Shown: positions 10,441 to 23,003, counted from the first letter of the stretch. The stretch is DNA of 64,000 bases from Echinostoma caproni (GCA_900618425.1 UZAN01039657.1:53192-117191); one strand, 5' to 3'. Numbers and translations are program-made. Notes: generated by a model from the sequence alone, not told the origin.

Positions 10441-13000
10441 GCTCTTCGGAAACAAACCATCTCCCGTTTTGGTCCCCATCATTCTCAGTTGTAACGTCCG
10501 ATCTCTTGTCGGAAATATGGCCGATCTCTCCAACTAAGCCAAACATCAGCCATACTCCCAGCTAGGTGTGATCATACTTCAAAAAGCTGGTTTCACAACG
10601 AAATTGAGGATGAAATAGTACACTTGGATGGTTTCGCCAGCTATCGAGTCGATCATCCTGTTCCCTATTACAGACGGGGTGGTGGTGCCATCAAGTCTGT
10701 CAAACTTCATTGGTACCATCTGACAAAAAATGTGTTCTCTTATTCTACGTTTTATAAAAATGAATTAGTACTTCAGCGCAAGCCGAAACATTTCATCATT
10801 TCCCGGTCACTCATTCTTTTGGTTGTAGATATTGCCTCCTCTTACTCATCTAATGTTCTTAATGACTTTTATAGCACCCTTTCAACTATTTCGATTGAAT
10901 ATGTGAATACTTCGGTTTGCATTATTTGTTTTCACTTCAATAATTCTGATACCCGTTTCTTAACCACTTTAGGTCTCACCTTTCCCACAAAATATGATGC
11001 ATATCTGAAGTTGGGTTTTATCAACGTACCTAATTTGTTTCTTATAAAACGCCGGTCCCGTTGGGAATGTCTGATCACTGTATGTTAAAGTTTTCCTCTA
11101 AAATCTTTAACAGAACAAACCATGGTCTCTTTACCCGAAATTGTGATCCCAAGCTTCAAGTATAATAGCGTTTTGCAGAAAAAACGCACGAGGTTAAGGA
11201 AAATGATTAGGCACTCGGACCTTACTTTGTTTTCCTATCCCAACCCTTCCGTTTTCTGTGATCACCTAATAAGTCACTTAACCTTTTGCTACGAAGTTTT
11301 TTGTACCCCAGAGATAACTTATACCCATCCCAATCGATTGTCCTCCCCACGGCCAAAACAACTCCCTCGTAGAAAGGAGCGTGCCTTCAAAATGCTTAAG
11401 CAAATGAGGTGCGCTCTCTTTCTAAATCTAGGGTTGAACTTCGTAGACTCAACTCTTTGTACGCTCTTTTTCGGCTTGATAACAAAGGTTGTTGTGAAAC
11501 CTGGTAAGCCCTTATGTAAATTTCTAGCATCAAATCGTCACACCGTACACCTGCTGCTGTGACTATAAGGGGTCTGAATTAGAGCTTCATCAACAATGGA
11601 ACCGCTCTCCCTGTTCTACCTAATGAATACGAGGTAAACATGACCGACCCTTTCGCCAGCATTGTGGCTGTCAAAATTTATCAAGAGTTAACCCGATTAA
11701 ATTCTTGCGAGTTCAGAGACCCTGACAGAGTCTCGCCCATTGTCCTAAAGAACTTTTCTGCCTTCTTTTCCCCTGTACTGTTTGACGTTTTTAATGATTG
11801 TATGTCGCAGCAACGTAATCCCAAGTGCTGGAGAGTAGCCTTAGTCATCCCAGTAAGAAAGGCTCCTCAAACTTTCGTCACAGTTGTTTTGACGCTGTTT
11901 GAGAGGCTCCTATCCACACGGTTCAATGTTCGTGACCCAAACCACTTCGCACACACCCATTCCCGCGGTACCCTGGATGCCTTCGCTTATCTCTCCCATT
12001 TTATTTTATCCAACCTGGATAAGAAAAGCAAGACTGTACGCATATGTTCCTAGACTACAGTGATGCTTTCAACACGATTGATAGACCAATGTTCCTAAAT
12101 AGAGTGTCTTCGTGCAGCTTTCAACCTCCTACGATTGAACTCTTGGCCAAACGTTTCTCCAAGGGTCGGCAGTTCACAGGCTACAAAGGTGTTACGTATT
12201 CACTGTTGCCCTCCTGACAAGGCGTACTGCAATACATTTTTTTATCCCTTTTTCTATTTTGCGCTTACATTTCATCAATAACTGTGATCAATTCTTCTTT
12301 TGTTGTTAAGTATGCCCACGATGTATCATACACCAACCCATCATTTCAAACCTCTCTACAAGAATAAATATCAGAAATAGTTAAGCGATCTCAACAGACG
12401 AATCTCCCTATGAACCCCGAAAATGTAATGACATAATTCTTTCCCTTCTGAAAGGTCAGAGGTATGCTGAATTGTCAAATGTCAGTCCGTCCTTAGCTAT
12501 CTTCAGTGATCAGATGGATCGATGGATCCAATACCTTGGCGTTATTTACAACCGTAACCTCACCTGGTCTGACCACGTCAATAACGTTTTTCAGCAGGAC
12601 AGGAGGCTCATGTTTTATGTTTCACGTCCTATATCACTGGCCTTTTGCCCCACTGACTCCTTGGGTCCTCTGTTATCTTCCCCGGTCATTTTAACAAAGG
12701 CCTCAAACTCATCTCCCGATCTCTCCATTTTCTTTCGGTATGGAGTCTTATACCCCGGGAACATCTGGTACAGCATGTGGTGGCACACCACTCAAATCCT
12801 GTAAAACATTCTCCAAGATATCCCCGTCATCCTTCTCTTAGTTGCTGACTTTATTATTCATCCACCCGTTCCGGTCATAAGCTTATAAAGACATACACTG
12901 AAGCTTACAGCCGCTCTATTGTGCCGCACCTCGCCAGATTTCTCACAAACCATGAACTCGTTGCAGAAAATCTGCGCAAAATGCTAAACTAAATCAATCA
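10440..13000 (+). mobile_element. CR1/Jockey-type LINE, copy 1: APE endonuclease + RT, broken
   Basis: The longest copy of a family present three times. The endonuclease begins near 10490 with an NVRSLVGNMADL block, continues with a tryptophan/acid block and RGGGA near 10676, and ends with an intact SDH catalytic motif at 11070-11078. These lie in different frames, so frameshifts have accumulated. A linker runs to about 11640. RT follows: an LK..SP..F block, a WRVALVIPV block at about 11830, FLDYSDAFNTID at 12047-12082, and a palm motif at 12311-12322 reading YAHD instead of YADD. The thumb and a C-terminal block (SIVPHLARFL) end near 12990. The mutated aspartate and several stops make it inactive. 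The exact 3' end was not found. Confidence 0.85.
11640..12053 (+). pseudogene. RT N-terminal open fragment of LINE copy 1
   Basis: The longest open part of the RT in this element, 137 codons. It shows PD.VSPIVLKNFSAFFSP, then PKCWRVALVIPV, then a region matching the ERLLSTRF and RGTLDAFAYLSHF blocks of CR1/Jockey RT fingers and palm. A stop at 12051 cuts it; the catalytic FLDYS block continues directly in another frame. Confidence 0.8.
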
Positions 13001-13299
13001 TATACACCGTAGTAGGTAACTGATTTTTATGTTGCTCTGCGTTTCATTTCTTTTAGTTGCTGCTATATAGTTCGTTTTTTTAATTGTTGATACACTGTGG
13101 TTATGCGGTTCCTGAATATCCACCCTTCAAGGTGTATAAAGCGATTCCTTGGTTCCTTGGTGTGAATGCTTTTTCGTGATCCTAAGAAGTGATCAATAAG
13201 CAAATATAGCTTAAAATCTCGATTCCGTTTTGAAACCCTCAAACGAATGAGTTCCTTTGCAGGGCACTTGGTTAGGTCAAAGAACTGAATTTACTACAC

Positions 13300-13525
13300 A
13301 GGACGTTCCTGGTTTTCAAATGGCCACAACTCTAATCCTTGTGAGCACACCATCGATTGTGTTAAATTCCGTTGTATTCAGTTTTGCTCCAATGAAATTA
13401 TTCGTGTCCGAACCGACGGGCCATCCCCTTTCATCCTTAGGCGACTCCGTCGTGCAAAAGAAACAGCTTGCATAATCGACTGGTTCAACAATGTGAACAG
13501 CTGACCATTCTGACAAGAATTCAGG
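13300..13525 (+). other. Possible exon with strong splice signals, unknown product
   Basis: An acceptor-like ttactacacag ends at 13299 and a consensus donor CAG|GTAAG falls at 13524/13525. Two plus frames look protein-like across parts of it. One is Cys-rich (13295-13490, with CEHTIDC and RCIQFC) and closes with a stop before the donor. The other (from about 13444) passes through the donor and on to 13680. This suggests a one-base shift or a decayed coding segment. No domain was recognised. It follows the LINE closely but does not resemble its 3' end. Minus-strand ORFs also cross the region, so strand is uncertain. Confidence 0.25.
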
Positions 13526-13699
13526 TAAGCTGCTTGAACGGAATCCAAGATTGGACAAATAAGGAGATCTGTCGGGAAATGTGGCCCCCGGCAAAGAAGC
13601 TTTGTGCACACGTATCATCTCTGTTTTCAATGATACAAAAATGTGCCACCGTCAATGGTATACCTCAACCTCCTTTTTGATTCATCATGAAATACATCC

Positions 13700-16600
13700 T
13701 GTTTCTCCCGAGAACTTTTACCGGAAGTTAGAGGGACTCAATACCAAAAAACTTCATTGGTCCAATTAGTTATCACGCTACTTATTTCTAGCATGTCTTG
13801 CGAAATCCTTCAAGCTTTGTTTATCATTGGAGACGGTCCCGATTATCGGATGTCAGCCCGGATAAGATCAATCCTCGAGGAAGTTATGTCGAAGTGCTTG
13901 TACTACTATGCCAGAAGCCGATATAAAAATATTTTCTTGAGTTGAATGGTCGACTAGAGCGAACCCCATGGAAACCTACAGTTTGCTACACTTGAGGCTG
14001 CTACTTATAACTTTCAATCTGTTGCATGCACCTTATAACGGATTTCAAATGTGATTTATTTGGCTTTTCATGATTGTTCAAAAGCTTTTTCTCCTCTGAA
14101 TTGAGGACTTATTTCTCTATGCACAATCTGTTCACCCGCATGGTTTTTTATTCTCATAGACAGAATCTTTCCATCGTGTCAAAAATTAGCGTCTGTAAGA
14201 ATGCTGATAATGTGATGGGTGGTTCCTCATCCTTTGGTCTACGCAGTTTCCCGCTCATCTAAAGTTGATGCTATTTTTACTCACTGGTCCGGAGTCTCTC
14301 CCCTATATTGTTCACTAGTCCTAGATATCATCTTGTTCTCTAGATTCCTGAACGCATCATCCTGGTAAAGTTAAACTGGCACAACATATTCGGTTGATTT
14401 CTTTCCATTTGCAAACGCCGAGACATTTAGTTCACCAGTATTTTCATTTAACTTGCCTAAGGGAAAAACTGCTATGGATTTGTCCTACACGCTAATATCC
14501 AATTTGTAACTTATTTGTTATTCTTGGTGTGAATTCCTGAACTGTTGACAATTCTTTCTACGGTTGACTTGAGTTATTTCATTTACCGCTTTACTCTATC
14601 GAATCACACGAATCCTAAGCCACATGTTCCTGTGTTATTTTACCTTGGTTGAGACTCACCGGTAGTACGTATTACAATTTCTTTTTCGTGTAAATATAAT
14701 GAGACGAGGATGCGTACGGTATGATGTTGTGAGTTTCACTCACAATTTTATATTCTCGCCGGGCACACGAAAGCATATATTGACACATAATGTAGTGCAA
14801 CATCACCGTACACCGGAGTTCGTTTTATAAGCTTTGGAAATATGAGCGAGAACACGGAAGCTTCGTGTGAAAGCGAATCCACGTAAGTAGATTGATCCCA
14901 GGTGATACGCGCTAAAGCATTCATCTGCATGTTGGGGTGATGGAGAATAAATGCATGGTGTGATGTGGATTTGGTCGTCCATGATACCCGGATAGATGTT
15001 TATGAAAATTGTTAAATTCGTCAGGCGCGTTGCTGTCATCGATGGATTGGAAAAGGAAGAAAACGTTTGTTAGGTGCAGCGTACAAAATACGGTGCAAAT
15101 AGCCCAAATGAATTCTCATCTGTACTCACTTTCAAAACATGAAATCTTAGGTCATAAATACACAACGTAACTTTCTTTTTATGAAATATTATTAACACAG
15201 ATGTCTCAGATGAAGGAATATTGGAGAACGTCCCGTAAAATAGATTGCTAGTGAACATATTTCAACTCGCCTGTTCAAACAATCTACGATCGCTTGTCCT
15301 TGACGCTCATCGATTTTCCATGAATGGATTTGTTTTACTGGGGTTTCCTTCTCTTAGATAATGAACTTTGATTTGTTCCTTATGAAATACGCAGAGACAA
15401 AGGCATTCTTTCATCCTATCATTTTATATTCCTCCCGAAAGATGAAGACAGCTTTCGGACCGGTGGCAGTTGGTCAAGCTTCATAGATATTGTTGCCCCT
15501 ACTCATTGAATGTTAGTAGTACTAAATTTATGGAATCATTCTCTTTTACACGTTACACTAAACTTATGCAGAAATGAACATGATGAAAACAGCTTGAGTG
15601 AAAACGTTACCTTGCAAAAGACACAACGAAACCTAGAGGCCAAAAAGTAAACTCAGTGCAAAATTCTACGGTGATAGGAAGGAAGGTGCAAATCCTGTAA
15701 ATTAATTCATTAAAAATATTGTATAACTATTCAAATCAATTCCGTTTTTCTATTCTATAGATGTCACAATGATATTTTCCATTTTTCTAACCCGTTTTCA
15801 TCTTCCTGACAACATTTTCTGCTAGACTACTCAGACATTTGTCAACAAAATAAAAATAATACAGCTAGTGTAACAGATCTCACCAAATGGTTGTTTATAC
15901 GCTAGGAAATACAGTCATTGTGATGACTAAATTGTAGCATACAGATGGATTTTATCCTGACAGAGTAAACATGTTGTTGACCCTTTAAAAGCCTCTAAGT
16001 GCTCTGTCTCTGTTTCATCCTTATCTTCAGGAACGCTATATGGTTAGCACGGACCAGCTGAGTTCACTGATTTACGAAGCCATGTACGAGGAAGCATTAA
16101 AGCAACGCACAAACCCCTCTTGGATCACACAAGATGTTCCTCATTTATCTTGCCCCACCCCCACCCCTCGGATTCAAGGATGGAGGGATTAATTGACCTA
16201 ACAATCAACGGTGATTATCTCANTATCTCACTTTTGTTACTACCGATGGTACCTGGAGAAGGTAATGTAAAACTTGAACGTCAGCCTTTGGAAGCATTTC
16301 TATTTTGATAGCGCCGAAGTTTTATTGCTTCGGTACAAATAGAATACGTGTGAACTGTTCATTCTCTAATGGAGAGCTTTTCAGTGGTGGCATACGGTCG
16401 TGCGTCGAATATTACGATCATAATTTTAGATATGCATGCTTCATCACAATTATCGTTATATGAATAAGTATTATCATAATAAATTATTTTTTGTTTAGAA
16501 TGAGGGCATTATTTGAAGAGAATAATGTTCACGTATTTGTGAAAGTTATCTGGTGTAAAATAACACATTAACGTTTTCCCCGTGAATTCCGATGTCATTA

Positions 16601-18590
16601 TTTACACCCATTTTTCTGCAATAAAATGTAATGCATTAGATTTTTTCTGCTCATTCACTGCAAGAAGGTACTTTGGAACAAATATGGAGCAATCCACATT
16701 CGTACACAGTTTGCCAGACTGCTCCATTCATGACTGACGTTTACACAAATTAGTGTTCATGCAAAGCTATGTATCTACAACGGAACATAGTGCATTTTAT
16801 CTATCCATGATCGCAATCTTCCATCAAACCTCAAGTGCACACAGTTGACGCCCTTCGGATACGGGGAGAGCGGGGAGGCGGGGGAGGAATTCGGGTGGAC
16901 ATATCACAAACGGAACAGAACACTGGAGTAGACAACATCCCCCAGATGACGGGACGGAGGTGGACGCAAAATATCCAGTACCGCGTTTTCTATCAGCGCA
17001 ATCGAGATGTTTAACACACAGATAGCGTCTGAGCATATCACGACGATTTATAGTTTGAGACAAGCAATAGCCAGTATGAAGATAAATGATTTTAAGCCTG
17101 CCTATTTTGTTTGTTTGTTTTGTTTATTTTACCTTGACGCAAATGGATAAAGATATTCACAGAAATTTTATTTCATTCAGGGCAAGTTGTAGGTACATAC
17201 CGGCTATATCACTATCAAGTGATTAAGAAACGGTTTGGACATAGATGAATGTTGGTCTTTATGCAATGGTTGTGACAAAAAAGCAACAATTATGCCTTGT
17301 TGAGTGAGTGCTTAATGATTAGTATCACAAGATGAGTGATAAGAGACCGAAAGACTTCTGCCTAAGGTCAGGGTCCTTTGGGAGACCCAAATCAAAACTT
17401 GACTACGGAGATCTTGCCTTTTAATTCAAGTAGAAATACGACATAGAACATGTTCAAACTAAAAAAACAATTGCAGCTTATTCTGTGGTGGAGGCCATCC
17501 GACTACATTAAAATGTACTATTACCGTATCGTAAACAGATACTATGGACAAATTGAATCCCGCGAAAACTGCTTAAAACCGCACTTAAAAAAAGGCGAGA
17601 TCCAATCACTTTTGAGAAGACCATCGTACTAGAAACACAGTGCCATATAAGAGATTTCGATTAATTATTACGAACCTCATAATGGTAATAACAATGGTGG
17701 GTTCCTGTTTTGGCAATTTGATGGAGTTAGGTACTTCGGAAATGAATGACCATAAACTCCCTGGGTTTATCAATGACCGATACCGATTTTCTATTTTCCC
17801 TTTAAAAATAAAATTGTTCGTTCTTCAGCCAAATCACGGTTGATTCTCTCGAGGATCGGCAAGACAATTTGAAAGAGATCATAGATTAATTAAAGACTTA
17901 TCATCTTCGGGTAGTTTGATGAAAACAGTGAAACTGATCAGTTTCATCAACCCAGATTATTTCCTTCGACCGAACTTCATATATCTTATTTATCTCGTAT
18001 CGTCCCCTGGTTGAAACTTCAACTCTGTATGTGACATTCTTGTACAAAATATAATTTCATCTAGTACGTACTAGATTTCATACCCCTAGGGAGAGAACGA
18101 TGTTTTGACTAACGAAGGATTTTCTGATACCGTGAACTCAGATTAATGGTGCGAAGCAGGTTGCACTCATTCTAACTTTCCATTCTTCAAATTCCATCTT
18201 TGCACACAATCCTCAACTCATCCAGTGTTTCCTTAACTCGGGAAGCACCGGACTCGGGTTTTGCTCCCACTAGACCCCCTCAATAGCTCACATCCAAAAC
18301 CTCTCTCAAGATGTGTACCGGAGACCCATGTGCTGGCACCGTGTCAATCCGAATTTCCAAATCGTGTTTGTTCACAAGTCCTGATTAGAGATGTTCAATC
18401 AATTCTATTAGAGCTACAGGAATGAAGGACTTCATGGTATATCCATTGACTCTAAACAAGGTTATCTCACCCAAAACTTAATGAAAAACATTTCTCGGAA
18501 GAGGTTTATGATTAGAATTATTGTACACCCTATCGTGGCTTCGTCGTTATCGGGCCTACTGAACTGATTAAATGGTCTTGAGGAGGACAT
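13700..18590. other. No gene supported; G-rich tract and palindromes noted
   Basis: AT-rich with one N at 16223. It contains a G-rich tract at 16863-16896 and two perfect 18-bp palindromes (17929-17946 and 18059-18076), described separately. ORFs such as 14748-14930 (minus) and 16824-17063 (minus) cannot be tied to a family. Confidence 0.5.
16863..16896 (+). other. G-rich tract, near-canonical G-quadruplex motif
   Basis: Four G runs of 4, 4, 5 and 3 are separated by loops of 5, 4 and 8 bases; the last loop is one base over the usual limit of seven. Such density is unusual in this AT-rich window. Confidence 0.5.
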
Positions 18591-18599
18591 CAAAACAAC

Positions 18600-18890
18600 C
18601 TGGAATTGGTATTTCCGGTCAACCTCGGTGGGATAACACACTCAAGCACAACTTACGTGCGAGCCGCCCGGAGTTCAAATCTCGATGGGGTTGGTAGATA
18701 TGCAATACCGATGAGCTCCAATGGGAGGACAACATATGTGTCCAGTGGTTTCCGAATGTACCGAGACTGGATAAACTGAGGATGGTAAAGGGAGATAGTA
18801 AATCCAAACAAATTTGAATAGATAAGCCGGACACAGGTTTGCACAATGTATCCTGGATCATTTCACCGCATCTGTACACGTGCATACTGC
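18600..18890 (+). repeat. tRNA-derived SINE-like repeat
   Basis: The plus strand shows a tRNA-like head: a weak A-box region near 18622-18640 and a B-box-like GGAGTTCAAATCTC at about 18670-18684. About 200 bases of unrelated body follow. The minus translation contains the RDLNSG peptide typical of reversed tRNA T-arms in junk ORFs. Its last part (18809-18875) recurs inverted at 20285-20351. No poly(A) or clear target-site duplication was found, so limits are approximate. Confidence 0.45.
18809..18875 (-). repeat. 67-bp inverted repeat, left copy
   Basis: Its reverse complement matches 20285-20351 over 67 positions without gaps, 56 identical by hand count (about 84%). The pair faces each other across Penelope-like element 2. 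Confidence 0.85.
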
Positions 18891-19375
18891 AATGTATATG
18901 ATAATTAATATATGGTCAGTAGATAACAGAGCCATAGACGGATAAAGAGTGCGGTCAAAATTACTCAATAAACACATTTGCAACCAAGTTAGCCCCAGAG
19001 TGATAAGTCATTCACGCTGTTTACATAGTGGGGGATGGTTGTTTTGAATGGCCAGTGCCTCAGTATATTTCAGAACCTTGGTGTTGTTTTTGTTTCTTTT
19101 CGATCAAGTGTTGTGTGATCGACGAAATGAGTTTCCTACGGATCATCGGTGACGCCAAAGTTCCTACTCATTGTTTTCTGAAGCCAGACCGGGATGTGTT
19201 CGGTTACTCGGCAACGCAGTTGTCTCTCCGATCTGCCGATGCAGATGGTCGGGCATCCACACTTGAACTGATAGATACAATTAGGTTTGGCCTGGGTTGT
19301 TGGCAACTGGGCGGTTGTAAAAACAACAATGGAAGCGGATGCGTAGTAGGTGCGCTTAACGGCCGATTTTAAGCA

Positions 19376-19630
19376 CTATGTAATCAGCCAGCTGATATCA
19401 TCATCACCCTTGAAGAGCAGTTGCAGAACCACTCTCATTTTATCTGCCCCTGGTGTCTTTTGCCGTTTACGCTTAAGTTGGGAACACTCTAATATAAACC
19501 CTTCCGGATATCCGTCAGGTTGCAAAACTTTTCTAATCTTATCATATTCGTTATCCACGGTATCCGCTGTACAAATTTGTCGCGTCCTGTAGAAGAGCGT
19601 TTGAACTAGACCAATCTTATATCCCATCAC
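19376..19630 (-). pseudogene. RT thumb/connector fragment of Penelope-like element 2
   Basis: An 84-codon stretch matching the Penelope connector: a KIGLVQTLFYRTRQICT block, then a YDKIRKVLQPDGYPEGFI block. It links the RT core to the GIY-YIG part downstream on the same strand. Confidence 0.75.
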
Positions 19631-19836
19631 AGCAAAGCTACTAAAACGGAGATATTGTATCTTTTCGGTACACAGATATTCTGATTGATCCGTCTATTCG
19701 ACGTGAAACTTCCACATCCAGAAAGGTGAAACTATCTTGCGGTTCATTGCTGCGTGTCAGCGTTTTGTTACCGGTGAAGATTGTTCAAGCGTTCAAATCG
19801 TCTCTCTTTCTTTGTATAACAGAGAGTGAATCTATC

Positions 19837-20136
19837 TTAAAAATACCGGCAGTATAGGTTTAGCTTTTCAATTTCGTCCCACAGTTGATGTCCCAGATGT
19901 CCGACGAAAATGTCCGCAAGAATGGGCCCCAGTGGACTGACCATAGCGACTCCGTCTATCTGTTGATTCCGTTTACCTAGGAATGAGAACCTCACATTAT
20001 GACTACACAACAGTAAAAGCCGTTCCAGCTCATCCACTGGTAGTCCAACGTGAATGTTATTTTGTCCCATGGTGTGGCGAATAATCGCAATTGCCTCTCG
20101 TAGAGGGACGTTGGTGAATGGTGCATTTACATCCAC
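19837..20136 (-). pseudogene. RT core fragment of Penelope-like element 2
   Basis: A 99-codon open stretch with the FTNVPLREAI, DGVAM and SPLGPILADIF blocks of Penelope RT palm. It ends in a stop exactly where the catalytic aspartate pair should stand. Confidence 0.85.
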
Positions 20137-20284
20137 TAGTAACCAAAAGTTTGTGTTGAATGCTTCTGTCTTTCAATACTGCGCACAGTTGAAATGTCTT
20201 TCATATTATAGTGGGGAATGAAGTCTACCAGTGGTTTTAGAGTTTCTGCTAACAACTTGACTAGTTTATGCTGTGATGAGTTTC

Positions 20285-20351
20285 ACAGATGCAGCGAAAT
20301 GATCCAGGGTACATTGTGCCAACCTGCTTTTGGCGTCTCTGTTCAAATTTG
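20285..20351 (+). repeat. 67-bp inverted repeat, right copy
   Basis: Partner of 18809-18875, in opposite orientation. Sequence beyond the 67 bp on either side no longer matches. Confidence 0.85.
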
Positions 20352-21483
20352 GTACGGTGAAACTATACTTCTAATCCAAATAAGACCTAGAGTAACCGGA
20401 AATATTGCGCAGGAATGCTGTACATAAGTGCATTTTTCTTCTTCGGATGAAACGCAATGCAATATCAAATTTTCTTCTCGAGGATGAAGGATAAATTCTG
20501 TGAAGACTCTGTCTGTACAACGTTTAGGAGTAGACATTTTCCGCAATGCTTGTGAGATGATTCATATATAATAATCGTGTTTGAGCAGTACAAATACATA
20601 AATATCGTTGAAGGAAATGTGAATAAGTAATAAGATTCATTCATTGTTCTGCGTGAATAGCGACTGCAAATCTTACATTACATATGGGTCTTATTTCTGT
20701 CTGGTTCTTCAGCTTTCTAAAGACCATTCAGTCTCACGTTCAGGTCATTTGTGTGACAATGCTACCACACCCGTTCTCTGATATGACTGACACCGGTCTC
20801 ATGTTCCATTCGGAGGATCGTTTTACTTGCCTGTCGACGAGACTGAGTGACATAGATAGGACTTAAACAAACGTGAGTGAAAGACGGCGACTTATCTCAC
20901 ACCTTGTTATAACTCGGACCTGCAATGTTGGTGCACTGTCCGGTCGAGGCAATCTAATAACACCCTGCCACTGTTGCCGTATCATTGCGCTGTTTTCTGT
21001 GTATCGTATTTCCTATCGGTCTCTCTACTAGTACCGAAAATATTATCATTATATTGAGAATATAACCTTTTACTACCCCCTACTTTTGAATCTGTTTGAT
21101 TCGGAGTTCTGTGCTGGAAACATCAGCTACACTTATAGATATGCCCAAAGAGTAAATGTTGTTTGTCAGACTGGTGGACGAACAAGTGACTGAGTGGCTT
21201 CTACGAAATGTTCTTATTTTCTTCCTCGCATTCGCTATTAAGCAGGCCTCACTGGCTTGCTCAAACCCGTCTCCTGTTTTCCAGTGAAATTGTTGTATTG
21301 AGCTGTCGCACAACTGACTAGTTCTGCTACCTGTTCATCGGAGCGCGGTGATCCTTGAAATGTAACGCGTCAGACTGATCGTACTCTGGTTTCTCCAGCT
21401 TTATGTGCAATATTTACCAATTAGTTTTATTCCTGGATTAATCATTTCAAAAATTGAGGATTAAGTTGACGGCTATCATCAGC

Positions 21484-21506
21484 GGGGTGGGGGGTGGGTG
21501 GCTGGG
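21484..21506 (+). other. G-quadruplex-forming motif
   Basis: Four runs of three or more G with loops of one to five bases within 23 bases, meeting the usual G3+N1-7 pattern on the plus strand. Confidence 0.7.
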
Positions 21507-23003
21507 AATCAAAGAGCTTATAGACGGTTTGTAGAAACATACAGTAATCATGCCATTTGGGTAACGTTTGGGGAAAATCTATTTTCTGCCATGATATAAT
21601 TCATTTGCATCCATCCTGTCACTGTTGTGGCTCGCATTGTCTAAGTAGTGTTGAATCGTTGACTATATCCCTTGAATTACTCAAGTAGTAAGAGATCGAA
21701 ACATCAAACTGCCTTCCAGCATGTAATAATGAAATATCACTGCCCGACTTAATGCTCATGAAATTCGTAGTATGCTAGCTCATGCTTGACTCCAACTGTT
21801 CAATGATTTATTGTCCCCTAAAAGTTGACATTTCCTCTTTCAGTGAGGCAGATGCAACAGGTGAGGTTAGATTACGAGAGAGAAAATGGTCCAGTCAGCC
21901 AAATGTGCTCAACTTGAACCCTGTCAAATGCCGTACAGAAAATCATTGGCGGTTAAGTATTAATCCAATATGCCCTGTCTGTACCATGAACTAAAAAGAA
22001 ATAGAAATCAATGAGGGCATGCATGGTAAGATTATTTCTGAAATCAACGTAATCCTATTTCCTTTTTCGGCGATGATGTGAACGGAAAAATGGTCCCTTT
22101 CAAGAAGATTCGTAAAAGAAATGGAACAGAGGACGCTTATTGCTTCAACACATTCATTTTCAATCCGGCTTTGAGTGGCATGGAAGTTCCTTTGAAGTGT
22201 GAAGCTTAACGGGGACTAGAGCACGGTGGATAAACAGAGTCTTTAATGTCTTTCACGCAACTAGAGAAGCTCTCATCGAATCTGCGTAGTAAGTTGCAAG
22301 GTATTATAAAACGATGAGACACACGAGATGGAACCCCAGACCCAAACAATTATGCATTTCGAAGAACTGAAGGAGTTGTTTGTGTCTGGTGAGAGGGTAT
22401 AAATGCCGATGTAAATAAGTAAAGCCTGATAGTAAACTTTCGTGTTCATCTGCAGTGATGCATTGTTCAGTTCCCCACGGCAGTGTTGTTCCATCCGGTC
22501 TCCAGAAACCTTTAAGTTTGTATCTGCCTGTCTGTGCACATTACAATAGCAATGCAGTGTGAAACCACCTCCAACCAGCCTCACCCTGGTCGTCTGAAAA
22601 TTTAGAGTCCACTCCACGGACTGTACGATACAATCGCACAGACGCGTATCAGAACATAAGCGATCACGAAAAGACAACAAACATTATATACATATCCACA
22701 CACATGGCACACCACCATTTCGGTCGCTAGGCCTACCGCCCTCTAGACAAACGATAATCAGCACCGTCATCATCAGCATCATCATCATGGTTTTCCACAA
22801 CAACACAGCCGTCTGTTATGAGGCCATCGTAATCGTGACCTGTAGGTGAACAACACAACAGTAGTCTCCATTTGATATGTTCCTATTGCACATTGTCTGA
22901 ACGACGAAACACAGGAACACAGGCAGACAAATGTGTGAGTGAAGAGAAATGAAATGAAGCATCGTTATCTTCCTTTCTATCCCAACCATCTTCAGCAGCC
23001 TCG

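Larger units (their letters stand above)
19010..20200 (-). mobile_element. Penelope-like retroelement 2, 5'-truncated (RT C-half + GIY-YIG)
   Basis: On the minus strand the RT starts inside the block VDVNAPFTNVPLREAI (20136), continues with SFLGKRNQQIDGVAM and SPLGPILADIFVGHL, and reaches YCRYF followed at once by a stop where the family has YCRYVDD, so the active site is lost. After a frameshift a connector is open at 19376-19630 with the ICTADTVDNEYDKIRK and NGYP-type blocks. The GIY-YIG domain follows: YQFKCGCP, ICIGRSERQLRCRVTEH, and a closing EALAIQNNHPPLCKQ block near 19050. Both Penelope elements share domain order but differ in sequence, so they are separate lineages or old copies. 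5'-truncated and inactive. Confidence 0.85.

Noticed and set aside
16824..17063. Minus ORF, Cys/Pro-rich, over the G-rich tract
   Set aside because: Its composition follows from the G-rich run; no family or gene signal.
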